DNA from: Cladochytrium replicatum
Lineage: Eukaryota > Chytridiomycota > Chytridiomycetes > Cladochytriales > Cladochytriaceae
Length of the DNA stretch: 64,000 nt
Direction of reading: 5' to 3'
Assembly (NCBI GenBank): GCA_025526935.1
Contig: JAHLKD010000038.1
Span: 310,001-374,000, forward strand
This document shows, piece by piece, positions 34,735-46,648 of the stretch. A program made the translations under genes and the position numbers. The notes under the pieces are model-generated. The model did not search any database. It saw nothing but the letters and a program-made list of their open reading frames with translations, and was not told where the DNA came from. Positions within the stretch are counted from its first letter, which is position 1, and each line of letters opens with the position of its first letter.

Positions 34735-37036
34735 ATGTCATCCGGAGGATTCGGTGGGGCCCAGAAGGGCATGGCCGCCTTGTTCTTGGTTCAAGCTGTG
34801 AGTTTCGCTCTTCGTTTGTTTTGCTTAATCAGCTTACACTTTCGAAAAGCTCGTTGCCGGTGGTATGATTGCTCTCTTCGGATACCAGAGCGCCTTCTTG
34901 GCCTGCGCTGTCAACGGTGTCATGATGCTCTGTGCCCAGGCATTCGGTTGGTTGGGTCTGATTAAACAGAAGTCACTCTACTTCGCTTTGGTAATGAAAC
35001 GAGAAGCAACTCAACTATGATCGTATGCTCACTGCACATTCCTATAGCACATGGCTGTTGCTTTCCTTTGGGTAGGCTTGGCCGCTTACCACTCGCTCTG
35101 GATCATGGGCATCCACAAGCCCTACTTCATCACCGACCAGGCAGCTTGGATTGGCACTGACCTCGCCAAAAAGTACGCTGCCGCTGCGGCTGTCATCAAC
35201 TCGAGCGGAAATACCCCGAGTGCGCTCAACCCTGCAGAAACCTCAACGATCCCAACTGTAACTGCCACTACAACCACCAAAAAGCTCACAGCGTCCCCAA
35301 ATACAACGCACAAATCTCTCCGTGTTCGTGGTGCGGATGCATCTGAACTAGTCAATTCAGAGTTCGTAGAAGTGGTCCAAGTGTTCCGACGGCAGACAAA
35401 CAATGACAACTCCTCGTCATCTTCATCATCCGACATGTCTGGACTCATGTTTATGATCTTGCCGGCTGGTTACCTACTCCTCCTAATTCTCTTGGTACGG
35501 GTTGTGCATGTTTGTGCTTCAACGATTGACTTTCGATCCCTTTTATTTCAGCTTACAGGTTTTATTTGCTCGTTTGTTCTTCCCTTGGTCGCAGAAGAAG
35601 ACGACTATCCCCCACCATCCAAAGGCAACCCATACGACGGCGCAACCCTCAGCCGACCCGGTGCAGCTCACACCCGCGACGGCAACAAAGCAACCTACCC
35701 GCCCGGCCCAGCGGACTCCGAAACCCTGCGCCCACGCCAGAAGAAAGCCGTTTCGATTTACCAGCGCATGGCGAACGGCAAATCCGGCGCAGCAGGCGGC
35801 GGTTTCGGCACCCTCCGCAAAAAGCCGATGAACATGGGCTACGAGAAAATGAACGACAACAATGGCCCGCAGAAACCTACGATGATGCGCGGCGATGATC
35901 CGCACGGGTCGATCCCGAACGAGTACTTTGGGGCCGGGAGCTGGAAGGATGGCAACACGTTGGAGAGACACGGCGGTGGTGTGAACAACGGATATGGAAA
36001 CGGGAATGTGGGACGGTACGATGATCGAAACACGGGGTATTATGGACAAAACAGACCTGAGAGCGCGTGGCCAGTGAATAACAACAACGACAATGGTCGT
36101 CCGGAGAGCGTGTGGCCGACCAACAATGCTGGTGGTGGTCGACCCGACAGTGCGTGGGATGGGCACAACAAAGGCGGACGACCCGACAGCGAGTGGCAGG
36201 GAGGTCGTGGACGACCCGATAGCGAGTGGCAAGGTGGTGGCGCAAAAGGTGGTGCATATGGAAGGCCGGAGAGCGAGTGGCAGGACAAGCGCCGCAACGA
36301 CCGCTATGATACTTACTACAATGACGTACGGTACGACACTACAGCAGGTGGTGCGAAAGGCTCGGGTGGGACAATTACATGCCAGGTGTGTGGCGAGAAG
36401 CTGACCCCGAAAGGTGCGGAGGACCACTACTGCGAGGGACCAAACTCTGGTACCCGCGACACATATTACTCCCCTCCTCCAGCCAAGGGCGGGAATGCTC
36501 CAGGGGGCAAACCAGGCAAAAAGGCCCCGCCGATGAGCAACAAGGTCATGACCAAAACCGAAGACGGACCCTCCAAGAAAGACGACCGCATCATCCGTCG
36601 CGCGATCGCCAACTACGTCCCGAACCCGGACATGGGCGACGAGATCGAGCTGCTCAAGGACGACGAGGTAGAGATCCTGGAGCAGTACGAGGACGGGTGG
36701 GCGTTCGGATTGAACCTCGAGACCAACCAGTCCGGGGCGTTCCCACTGTCGTGCTTGGAAGCGGTCGATAGTCGCCCGCAGAAGGAGGCGAAGAAGCAGC
36801 GGGTGCAGAGTCTGATGGTTGCGAAGAGGAAGACAAACTACGACAAGGGACGTAACAGCGTGTACCGACCTCGTGAGACTACGTATGGGAGGGAAACCAT
36901 GTACGGCGGCAACGGCAGGGAGACTATGTATGGGAACGACAGAGACACGATGTACGGAGGACGGGAAACGATGTACGGGAACGACAGGGAGACGATGTAC
37001 GGTGGCAATAACTCCAGGGATACCTACTACAGATAG
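34735..37036 (+). CDS. Tetraspan SH3-domain protein, Sho1-like layout
   Basis: Four exons: 34735-34797, 34850-34990, 35048-35494 and 35552-37036; 711 residues. The N-terminal part has about four membrane helices (AALFLVQALVAGGMIALFGY, FLACAVNGVMMLCAQAFGWL, SLYFALHMAVAFLWVGLAAY and MFMILPAGYLLLLILL...). The third and fourth are separated by a ~110-residue Ser/Thr loop. The tail is long and disordered, with six GRPxSxW repeats (for example GRPDSEWQGG, 36050-36290), a small Cys cluster (CQVCGEKLTPKGAEDHYC), an SH3 domain (AIANYVPNPDMGDEIELLKD ... DGWAFGLNL ... GAFPLSCLEAV) and six to eight RETMYG repeats at the end. Four helices plus a C-terminal SH3 is the plan of the yeast osmosensor Sho1, though the helices are not obviously homologous. 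The intron at 35495-35551 is 57 nt and stop-free, so retention is possible. Confidence 0.75.
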
Positions 37037-37418
37037 GAGCGCCGTCCAAATCAAACACTCTACCAAATTCTTGGAAGATCTTTTTGCCTTGATTTTCGTT
37101 CGCTTTCTCCTCCATCCTCACTCGTATCCCTCTTCTCTTTTGTTTCCTCCATTCTCATTCGCCTTCGGTTTGCTCGTCTTTGCAAATCCTGCAACGCATT
37201 ATCATGTTTTTGCCTGTTTTGCAATCACATTCAACCCACAACTGCTCCATTTTATTTTTTTTGCGGCTGCTGGTATATTGCCCAGGCAATGTACATAATC
37301 GTGCAGTGGAGCGGCAAATAGACACAAATAAATATCCAGAAACTCGGAAAACTCATCGAAGTGACTTGTGTCGACCTGAGCATTCTTCAAGTCTTCTCTC
37401 ACTTCAGAGAGTTTTCGT
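37037..37418. other. Intergenic, convergent 3' ends
   Basis: About 380 T-rich bases between the converging SH3 and ING genes. Nothing else seen. Confidence 0.45.
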
Positions 37419-39107
37419 TTACATCAAGCAACGAGGGCAGTACCAGTGTCCTTTAGGAGGTTGTGTGAGTCCAACACAGCGGAGATGGAACCATTCAATG
37501 GGACAACCCTCATTGTCGCAACCGATCATCTGTCCGAACGACACCTGACGACAAAAACAGTACAGCGATTCGTCTTCGGCTTGCTGCTGAGCGTAGGGAG
37601 TAGGGTAGGCATTGCTTTCCGAAACTTTCTCGACCTCATGTCTCACGACTTCGAACGACGGGCAGTCTTCGTTCTTGCATCCCGAGCTATCAAGGCAAAG
37701 TTGTAAATAAAAGTATTAGGCTTGAGCGTAAGCGATTCACCTTGGCCCAAGGCATGATGACTCTGAATAACAGCGAGTGGGACGATCGGTGCTTGTCATT
37801 GGTCCAAAGTTGCCCTTTGTTCTTCCGCTTGCTGTCCTCGAGCGCTGATGTTTGGCCGGCATGTTAGTCAATGTAGCCTCTGCCGAGCTCAACATTGCGG
37901 TGCTGCTTGATAACCCGAAAGATTGAAATTTTTCTGATTCCTTTCTGTGATCGGGATCACGCATCTCAACATCCTTCACAGTTTCTTCATTCGTTGCAGG
38001 TGCGATGGGCTTTCGTTTCCGGGGCTTTCCTACCGGATCAGCTGGAGCTTGAATGAGTTAATAGAAACCACGAAACTACTGTTCTTTTCTCACTCTTGCG
38101 ACGCTTCTTAGGAGGGTGGAGCTCCTCATTACCAAGCGAAGACACTTAGCACAATAAACATGAGTGGTATGGTGTACAATTAATTGCATTCATGGTTACC
38201 GTCATCAATTTCAGCTCCGTCCACGAGAAGCGAAGGCATCAGCTTTGCACCGGTCACACTCTTCCGGGCATGCAACATGGCTGCCGTCGGGATCCGAAAT
38301 ATGTTTGCGCTGCCATCTGACTGCACTTTCAAATCGGGTTTGATTTCTTCTCTGAGAGTTTGTTCCAGTTTGGTGACACACTCAGTTTCCATACTTTCTC
38401 CAGTTTCAGCTTCTTCCACGGTAGAGTCTATCTTCGAGCCATCAAATTTGTCAATTTTCTCGAATGCCTTGATTTTACGCAGATCTCGATCCACCCTTCT
38501 CATATGATGTCCCAGCTGTAAGTCAGTTTCACTGTAAGTTACTGCCTCACAGGTTAAAGGACATTACTTGCCTCTTTGAGAGCGAATTCTGTCAGCCATA
38601 CTTTTTCATCTGCCTTTTCCAAAGTCGATTTCAGCACTCCCTGCATCGCTTTCCATTCCAGATCCTCTTGACCATCCGCCTTGCTGCAGAATTCAATAGC
38701 CGCTGCGCGGGAGACGTCTATTGCCGCCTGCGAGAACTCCGCAGCTCCCAATTCGTTGTGAGCATCGAAATCAGTGCGAATCAAACTGCTTGCTGGTCGA
38801 TGATCCACTCTCATTTCACCACAGAAATCTTCGTGCTCGACCAGAGACCGGAGTGATGCCATAGTTTCTTCAATTTCTTCATCAAATAAACGCATCTGGT
38901 TGAGCTGGTACTTCAAGTTCGATGCCCAAAGATCCGGGCCTGGTTTAAATTAATTGAACTGGGTGGATAGCAACGATTAGTGATACCTTCAAAAAGAGTG
39001 TTGAGGACGTCATCGGGTATCGCGAGATTCTCTGCGCTGTCAACGGAGATAAGGCTGGGAGTATTGATCGACGGCGAAAGGCCACCCGTGAGGAAATGCA
39101 GCGGCAT
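37419..39107 (-). CDS. ING-family PHD-finger protein
   Basis: Six exons on the minus strand: 39107-38987, 38939-38572, 38515-38200, 38144-38094, 38047-37741 and 37686-37419; 476 residues. The N-terminal region has the ING-like helical start ([40 protein letters not shown]). A long middle with basic clusters ([15 protein letters not shown]) looks nuclear. The C-terminal C4HC3 PHD finger reads [33 protein letters not shown] and [14 protein letters not shown] fingers bind H3K4me3 and place the protein in NuA4, NuA3 or Rpd3-type complexes; which one cannot be said. It is longer than most ING proteins, with an enlarged middle. The intron 38571-38516 starts GCAAGT, so it is a GC-AG intron. Confidence 0.88.
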
Positions 39108-39222
39108 CGCTGGCAGTCTGGAGGTGACGCGTGTCTTAAAAAGGAACTAACGCGTCTTTATCATCACAAGAAATTATCTATCCATGTACATGAATGAAGC
39201 ATCCAAAAGATGCTGGCGGGCC

Positions 39223-42200
39223 TTAGTTTGAGGCTGATCTTCCTAATGTACTTCTTTTCGATGCCAACTGGCTTCCGAATGTTCGTTCGTCATCGCTTCT
39301 TACAATTGTTTCGGCACCACCATGAACTTTTAATCTGAACGCATCCCATGGTTTTCCTTCCTGAGCATCCAAATTGGCAGGTCGCGGTTCCGTTGCTGAT
39401 TGAGAAGACCTCTTGCTTGTACCAGATTTGGCTGGCAGAGGCTTCGATCCGGCCGATCGACCAGTTAATATGGCCGATCCACTTCCAGATCCCCATCCAC
39501 CACCCCCGAACAGTGGACGATTGGCCCTTGGAAGATTCAAAAGTCGAACCCCGTTCGCTGCACGACCCTCTGCTGTACTAGACAATGTCCCCGGATCTGG
39601 ACTTGATGTTATCGAATCAAACGTTGACTTTGATCCGCTCTCAGGCTTCTCGTCGATGGAGGACGACGAATCACGGTCTGGCGAGGCAGAGTCATCACGA
39701 ACTGGAGAAGAAGACAAGTTGCTCTGAACTCTTTGGCCCGGATCTCCTCCCTGGGACGAAGGTGTCTTTATGAAACCTCCGAAAACGGCACTCATATTGA
39801 TGACTTGAGCGTCCAATCCATGCAACCTGGCGAGGATATTGGATCCTCTGCGCCTCTGTTTTGGAATTGACTTGAAATTGAAATAAGCACCTGTTCTCAA
39901 ATAATCAGAAGTCTTCATACCTTTCGTGTTTGATATCCTCTCCAGTGCTTCTGTATTACCATTGCCGCTTTCATTGCTTGCTCGTATTCATATGCCATCT
40001 TCCAATGCTTCAGAACCTCAACCTGCCGCAAAGTTAAACGACCCAAGCATCGCAAATTTTACCCCAATCGATACCTCTCCGTACAATCGTCTCAAAATCT
40101 GCTCATAAGCTCGGTTCTCCTTTGCTTCCAGCTCCAGTTTGTTCTTCGTCGCAGTAAGTTCCAAAGAAAGCATCGAAATTGCTCTCATCTGACGTCGGCT
40201 TAGCCGAGCGAGGATTTCCACTTGCAGACTCGGTCGCCGTTTGCGAGTAACGTAACCTCTCCTATCGCCCCACATTAGTTTCACAGTTTACGGACTTGAA
40301 CGTGCTAGCACGAACCATAATGCTTGGATTCTGCATGCTGCGTTCGAGGCACCGTAGAATTTGAGCACTCGAATGCGTACTAGGAGCATTCGTACGATGG
40401 ACTGAATTTTGACTGCCGATCGATATCCTATGTCTCCAATGAGCACTTGCTGGAAGTTGTGAATACATCAATATATACCAGCACTTTGCGCATTGCCGTC
40501 TTGAGACTTTTCAGGTGGCCCCATCTGGAGGCACTCACTGTACATTGTCTCGTACATAACGTAACGCTGACCAACGCTCGCAAATCTTCGCCGATGCCAT
40601 GAAAATACTCTATGCCTTGCCATTCGTCGCCGTATCTGAAAGTCGCACGATCTGTCAATATCTGTAGGAAAGCTCGGTGATCTGTTCTCAGTTTACCTAA
40701 GAACCCTCGTGCAATAGCTTGCATCCGTGTAACTGCCTGAAGAAAGCGACGTTCTTGGTCGGAATGGAGCTGGAAAACGAGCTTCTTCATGCTCTTCATC
40801 TGTATTGCCGAACAAACTCAGTTCAAATCACAACATATGACAAACTACGACAGACTCTCACCTCCGAATCCATCATCACCACCTTTTCAACCAAGTCATT
40901 GAGCTCAGACTTATAACGCTCCAGCTCTTCCGCTTGTTCCTCGTCAAGCTGAAACAGTTGTGATGTTGAATAAAGGCGATTCGATCTCTCCAAACTGTTC
41001 GACCCTCCGTGGTTTTCCCCACTGGTGTCCACCGAAAACTGACTATCATCTCTTAGCAAACAGGAGCCTGTCGGTGAGTGTGCTCGCTATCCAAACAATG
41101 TACTCACTGAGTGGGCTTTCTGTCCTTTGGAGTTTGGCTTGATGTGAGTCCTGAATCGCGCGAAGGGCTGTCAATGGCCTGAGGTGCTACATTCTTGGTA
41201 GTTTCTCCCGAGCTCGCACCTAGCATCCTTCTTTCCGGAGTCAAATTTCGAGAAAGCAAGCTCGGGCCAGCATTCCGCGCAGGAGCAGGTTTATTTCCGG
41301 ACACATTTGCCTCCGGCGGCCTTTTTGGTGATGCGTCACTCATGTTCTCCTCCTCAGACATCTGCACCGGTGAAAACTTTCCGAACTGCTTTGATACTCT
41401 GGCGGAACTTGGTCCATAATCAGTCCTCGGCAACGCCCATCGCTCCTTAACACGTCGCTCCGTCCTGTCCAGTTCATTAGGAGCCAGTGGGAAGTCGTCA
41501 TGAAATTTCGGGCCATCTACAAGGGGAAACTCTTCGCGGGCCGGTTCCAGTGTTTGAGATTTTTTCCTGAAACGAACGATCGGGGTTGCATGCGTATTGG
41601 GTGTCCAGGAATCTTCCGGTCTGCTGCCATCCTGCCTGTTCTCATACCAACGAGCAGTTTCCTCGTCATTTTCTTGCGATATGTCCCGACCGCCCATGAA
41701 TGGTTGCGATCGAGATGTGGATTGGTTGTTTGTGCCTTCGGGCATCTGAATACGCCTATGAAAGTTGGACGAAGGATCGATTTGGGAAGTCATTCGATGG
41801 GTCGTCCATGCCGCTATTTCTTCACGATCCCCTTGTAAGCCAGGTTTCTGTGCGGCGTTCTGCCTGGCCAAGTATTGCCTCTCTGCACTATGGAATGACC
41901 TATCAAACCCATCATCTTCATAAAAAGGATCGGAAGATGCATTTAAAGGGCTCGATGACTGTCGACGATGGTTACTTCGCACAATTTCACGACCACGGTC
42001 CTTAATCGCAGAGTTCCTTACGGCAACGCGCAAACGTTGTTCGACGGATGAGCTGGAGTTGTAATTTTGCTGGGCAGTGTTCGATCGTCCATACATAAAG
42101 TCTAACGGATGGACCCGATAGCTTCTGTTCACATTCTCCTTTTGTGGATGATCCATATCTTCGTTGGAGCGATGGTGCTGTAAGTATTGAGAAACATGCT

Positions 42201-42869
42201 GTTGTTTTGTCGATAATGATGAATTGGATGAGCCATAAATATTGTCATAATGAATGTAGTTGTGTTCCGGTGGGTGAGTAGAGGTTCGGCTTGCAGGATA
42301 CGTAGTTCGTTGCGGTGGATTCACTAGCCGTCTTCCCGAATCCCGAGAGAGATCATCAAGAAGTCGTGCGGTTTCGGAGGAAGACAGTCTTCCATGATCG
42401 AAGCTCGTGTGTCGACCATTTTCTCGACGCTGATTGTTCTGGGAGGAAAAACCAAGCGGATCGCGTGAATCGACCGAGTAAGAATGGCGGCTGTTCGTAC
42501 TCGATGCAAACGATCCGTTTAAAGATGTCGCACGATCGTCGATGACTTTAGGCCGAGCTCGAAACGCTTCCGCTTCGTCGCTTAGCTAACGGGGGTCACG
42601 CAAGAGTATTGTAATATATTCAACGTACTTACAAGGACTGGATCCATGGCTGCCTGTACATAGGGCTCGACGGCTTTAGTTCTGTTAACTGGTTTGGGCT
42701 GTCGGCCCGGATGCGGCGATCGCCTCACCATATCAGATGTGCTGGCACGCGAGCGCTGTTGCAAAGTTCTCGTCGGCTTAACGATGGTAGTGACTCCCGG
42801 TGCCGTGAACGACGTTGACGCCGTGCGAGTGAACCCCGAGTGCGGTGTTCGTTGCGGCGATTGGGACAT
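39223..42869 (-). CDS. Large IQ-repeat coiled-coil scaffold protein
   Basis: Nine exons on the minus strand: 42869-42633, 42585-41108, 41042-40862, 40799-40697, 40661-40479, 40445-40292, 40261-40063, 40022-39921 and 39855-39223; 1089 residues. The first ~590 residues are Ser/Arg/Asn-rich and probably disordered. A coiled coil follows (QLDEEQAEELERYKSELNDL). Several calmodulin/centrin-binding IQ-type helices come next: TRMQAIARGFL, AVKIQSIVRMLLVRIR, ACRIQALWFVLARSS and AMVIQKHWRGYQTRK. A second coiled coil (SLELTATKNKLELEAKENRA) lies among them. The end is Ser/Gly-rich. Splices were chosen so that the IQ text stays in frame and all exons sum to whole codons. The layout resembles centrosomal or flagellar IQ proteins, but no family is recognised. 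Confidence 0.7.
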
Positions 42870-43448
42870 TCGTGATTGTAGTGTTATGGCACGCTGAATT
42901 CATAAATGGAGTTGGAACACTTAGAAAATGTGGCAACTGTGTTTTCGTTAATAATTTATTGTGTGAGGATCTCTGGGAAGAACACCTCTGCTCGCCCAAA
43001 CTCGCACAAGACACACGACATCTGGAACTCCCGTCCACAAATTAGACTATTTATTTGAGCGACGCCAGTGCCGACAGCTCTTTGATATCGTCCATTCTTA
43101 ATCAGTCGGAAAGTGTGACTGTTGCGTGCACCAACGTGAATGCATTCACAAACATCATCTTCGTTTTCATGAACTCAGCAAAACCGGGCAAAAGTGGAAG
43201 AAATGCAAAATTACGCTCAAACGCAGTTGTCTCGTCTTCATATCCCGCATCATCCCATCGGTCGTCCCCTTCGTTACTGTCTACTTCTACTTTCTTCATG
43301 CCGTTCACGCTCTGGCAATTACTGCACCCTCTGTAATTCCTAGAATGCAACATCTAGCAGCCCCTTCGTTCTTCATAAACGGTGTTCCTACCCACCACAT
43401 GTAAATTCCCGAGTCCAGGCATCTCAGCCATACATCTTCTCTGTCCAG
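42870..43448. other. Intergenic with weak minus-strand coding signal
   Basis: About 580 bases. The minus strand has an 83-codon open stretch (43102-43353) with balanced composition (GDDRWDDAGYEDETTAFERN, FLPLLPGFAEFMKTKMMFVN). In the same frame it continues past a TGA as LRMDDIKELSALASLK, and upstream past a TAG. It may be a small decayed gene or chance. The stretch near 42870-42950 is the promoter side of the IQ gene. Confidence 0.25.
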
Positions 43449-44353
43449 ATGTGTTCCCGTTACGCGATTGGACAGACGTGGCTTGTGAAGAACCCTCACC
43501 GTGATCTGCCCGTTGTGATGAGGTTCATGGCCTTGGATCGAGCGACTGGACAAGACCGATCTATGCGTGAGCGGAATGATCTGGAAATTTCCACAGGTTC
43601 CCCCGCGACAGTGATTCAGATCAGTCAGATCTTCACGTCAATTCCAAATGAGCAACAGAGCAGCGACAGAATCGAGTTGGGGCGTTTCGATACCTCCCAG
43701 TTGCGCTTTGATCCGCCTGTCAACGAAACTCCACGAGCTTTGGGGAAGCAAATTGAAAAGCCTATCCGTGGTCCGGGAGACAGGTCCAACCACCACTTGG
43801 CGGTAGCAGCCGAACCTTCCGTAACGATTCCCATGATCTATTCGAGAGGCCCTCATTATCACAATGGACCATGCTTAGTTGATCAAATCCGAACGGCAGC
43901 TCCACGGCCAGAGTTAATGAAACCTCCTGATCTGATACAATCAAACCCGCAAAAAGAAGTAAACCTGACCATCAATGACGATGCACTACCGACACATGTA
44001 CTTCACTGCTACTGTATCCAGTGATCTGTGAGCTGATCCTTTTGATCGAAGGCTCTGAAATCTCCTCCTGTTCAAGACGGACTGTGGGAAGGAGCCAAAC
44101 ATCTTGGGAGCAAGCTTCTTGGTGGTATCGACACAGTCGGGAACTTCTTTGCCGACATGCTTGGAATCACGACACCTCGTTACGCAGAGTACATGGAGGA
44201 TGCTCGCCGATACCAAGCATGGGTATACCCCTCATGAATAACTTCTTGACTTTTTCAATTTAGTTTTCTCGCTCGCAGTTGCAACAGGAGGAAAGCTTCG
44301 CACAGGATGACAGGAACGCTCGGGTCCTTGTACAATCACTCAAACGGCCCTGA
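43449..44353 (+). CDS. FAM177-like protein
   Basis: Three exons: 43449-43997, 44052-44222 and 44279-44353; 264 residues if the first in-frame ATG is used. A later start such as MRFMALDRATG is possible. The C-terminal third matches the FAM177 pattern: GLWEGAKHLGSKLLGGIDTV, then GNFFADMLGITTPRYAEYME and DARRYQAWLQQEE, equal to the FFxxLLGITxPKYxYxxxEY core of that family. The N-terminal ~180 residues are polar and not recognised. FAM177 proteins are small, widely conserved and linked to Golgi or immune signalling in animals; the fungal role is unknown. The splice at 43997 was picked because it joins ALPTH to ALKSPPVQDG in frame. Confidence 0.6.
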
Positions 44354-44516
44354 ATATTTTCGTGTTGAGAGAAACTTTAGCATGGTCATCTCCACTCTTA
44401 ACGCATAAATCGTGTGGTCTCTGATTGGCTATGGAATTAGCACAGTTTCTTAATAAATGAGCGTTTATCGTTGAATCAGTCATACTGCAACTACAACTCC
44501 TGCCTAAAGCATCTCC

Positions 44517-45748
44517 ATGTCAAGCAACCCTTTCCTCGACTCAAACGTCGATCCTTACGAGGAGGTAAAACCCCTCCAAAAACATCCAAATCATATAGTA
44601 TCCAATCTCTCATATCCCCAAAGAAAGACAGTCCATCATCAAGTAATCCATGGGGCCCCAACAGCGCTCCCACAAACACCGCCCGCGGGGCATCCCGTCC
44701 CGCACCGCCTCCCCCAAAACCCGCTTCGAGCGGCTGGGGCCAGCAAGCAACTTCCGGTCACCGAGATCGCGAAGCGGAGCTGACCGAACGCGAGGAACGT
44801 CTCAAGTTTCGAGAGGCACAGGTAATGCAAAGATAAATGGCTGTTGGTATGGCTGATTGCTCCATGCTGTTCCTCCAAGCTGGCCGAGCGCGAGGCAAGG
44901 TTTCAGGGCTTCAACCCCCCGAATTGGCCGCCGAAACCCTGGCCCTCGCCGATTCTGTATCATGATATCCATGCGGACATCCCTGAAAAGGGACAGTGGC
45001 TCGTGAAACGGCTTTACGGCACTTGGTTCGGTAAGTATACCTCAACAAACTCGAAGAAATTTCTCATGGTGATAATGTGATGTAGTCGCCATTGCTGGGT
45101 TCTTGTGCAACTTTATCGCAGCATTCGGACTTCTGGTCATCAAAGCGGAAGGGTCTGGAGGGACTTTTGGGTTGTCCATCCTCATCCTGCTGTACGTTCC
45201 CGCATAGCATTTCATCATGATTCAACTGTTGATAGTTTCACAGAGTTGGGACTCCGGTTTCGTTTGTGTTCTGGTATCGTCAGCTCTACGACGGAGTCAA
45301 ACACGATCGCAGCATTAGCTTCTTCATGTTTTTCTTGGTGAGGCACAAGATCTAAACTCAGATGACACCTTAAACAATGTGCAGAACTTTGTCATCTACC
45401 TCGGCGCGAAAATCATTTTCGTAATTGGAATGCCTGGATGGGGTGGAGCGTGAGTAATCCAACCAACTCCCCACAACAAACTGACCTGTTTGTTCGTTTA
45501 TCAGTGGTGCGATCTACGCAATGCAAGCGTTCGGAGAAAACATTGCGGTGGGGATCTTATGCATCATCTCCACAGGCGTGATGGGCTTCGGCGTCCTGAA
45601 CGGAATCTGGCAGATCAAGAATGCGGTCAGCTACTACCGCACACGTGGGATGTCCGTGGCAGCTGCACGGAATGAGGCTGTCACAGGGTTTACCCAGTCA
45701 GAGGTGGGGAGGGATCTGATAAAGTCAGCAGCTCTGGGTCGTCATTAG
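44517..45748 (+). CDS. Secretory carrier-associated membrane protein (SCAMP)
   Basis: Seven exons: 44517-44564, 44624-44821, 44880-45030, 45086-45191, 45244-45337, 45385-45449 and 45505-45748; 301 residues. It starts MSSNPFLDSNVDPYEE with one NPF endocytic motif, then a Pro-rich part and a coiled coil (REAELTEREERLKFREAQLA). The SCAMP signature follows: NPPNWPPKPWPSPILYHDIH and ADIPEKGQWLVKRLYGTWF. Four membrane helices come next: FLCNFIAAFGLLVI, LSILILLVGTPVSFVFW, MFFLNFVIYLGAKIIFVIG and IAVGILCIISTGVMGFGVLN. The tail is cytoplasmic. SCAMPs recycle between the trans-Golgi, endosomes and plasma membrane. Length and domain order are normal for the family. Confidence 0.92.
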
Positions 45749-46387
45749 GTATAATTATTTATAATGTGAGTTGCTCGATGGATCACCAAATTGGGGACTT
45801 TCGCAGCAAACAGATGGGACCACAAAATCACACAGAAACACACTTCGATTACCCGTGCTGGTTGGAGTACATGAGTAGCAGTCGGATATTCACATCCCTG
45901 TTCCACCGAGTATTGCACCCAGGGCAGTCCAGAAGCTTCCATAGTCGGTGGTAGCAATGATCGCAGCAGTCGTCGTCCAGGTGCCACCGTCTTTGGTCCT
46001 TGCGTACCGCAGCTTCAATGGGCAGCCTGACTTGAGTATGGACATGGGTTCACAAGCTTGGGCAACTGGTGAGGCTCCGCATTCAGTGCCCCCATCGCAC
46101 ATCGAAAGCACACTGGAGAGGTGTACACTTTGGCCGTTTCACGGATAAGCCATACACGCAACGCCAGTCTTGCTTTGGTGTGCTTATTAGGCTTGAATTG
46201 CCCTAGATGCGTTGGAACCGGTTGTTAGTGCATCTCCCCAAGCAATGACCAGATCGGTCTTGGAGTCCCGCCAGTTGTCCTCGTCCCACCCAGCGTGCCA
46301 ACGAACTTGTATGCTCGCTCTACTTCTCGCTGCTTTGACCGGTACACTCACCAGTGCCATTGTGCATGGTCGTTCAAGGTGGTGTAG
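45749..46387 (-). other. Unresolved region with fragmentary minus-strand coding text
   Basis: The minus strand shows protein-like pieces in several frames: VRWHAGWDEDNWRDSKTDLV near 46220-46300, then a Cys-bearing stretch (MCDGGTECGASPVAQACEPM, 45890-46111) with LRYARTKDGGTWTTTAAIIA. They may be exons of a secreted protein, since Cys and Trp are frequent, or a decayed gene. I could not find a splice pattern that keeps one frame, so I do not call a gene. Confidence 0.3.
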
Positions 46388-46505
46388 TGTGTGAGCATTG
46401 TCTCGATGTATGTGTGAGCATTGCCTCGATGTATGTGGGAGCATTGCCTCGAAGTGTGTGGGAGCATTGCCTCGATGTATGTGTGTGAGCATTGCCTCGA
46501 TGTAT
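46388..46505. repeat. Minisatellite, about five 23-25-bp units
   Basis: About five imperfect copies of gtgagcattgcctcgatgta plus 3-5 bases in tandem. The minus-strand side is open and encodes His/Thr-rich repeats, but there is no sign that it is translated. Confidence 0.9.
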
Positions 46506-46648
46506 CGCACAAACCAACCCGAGTCCACTTTCTGCGGCTCTGTGGTGACCAGCAATGGATGTGAGTTCTGGGCTTGCGGCAACCTCGCGTTCTCCGCCAG
46601 TCGCCATTCCAAGTTAATGTTTGCAAGTTGATAATACTCAGGAAAGCA

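Noticed and set aside
35543-37066. 507-codon minus-strand frame opposite the tetraspan SH3 gene
   Set aside because: Val/Ala/His-rich shadow of the Asn/Gly/Arg-rich repeats on the plus strand; the SH3 and helix text on the plus strand is the real signal.
43102-43353. Selenoprotein idea for the in-frame TGA followed by LRMDDIKELSALASLK
   Set aside because: The same frame also has a TAG upstream, and fungi of this kind are not known to insert selenocysteine at such sites; decay or chance is simpler.
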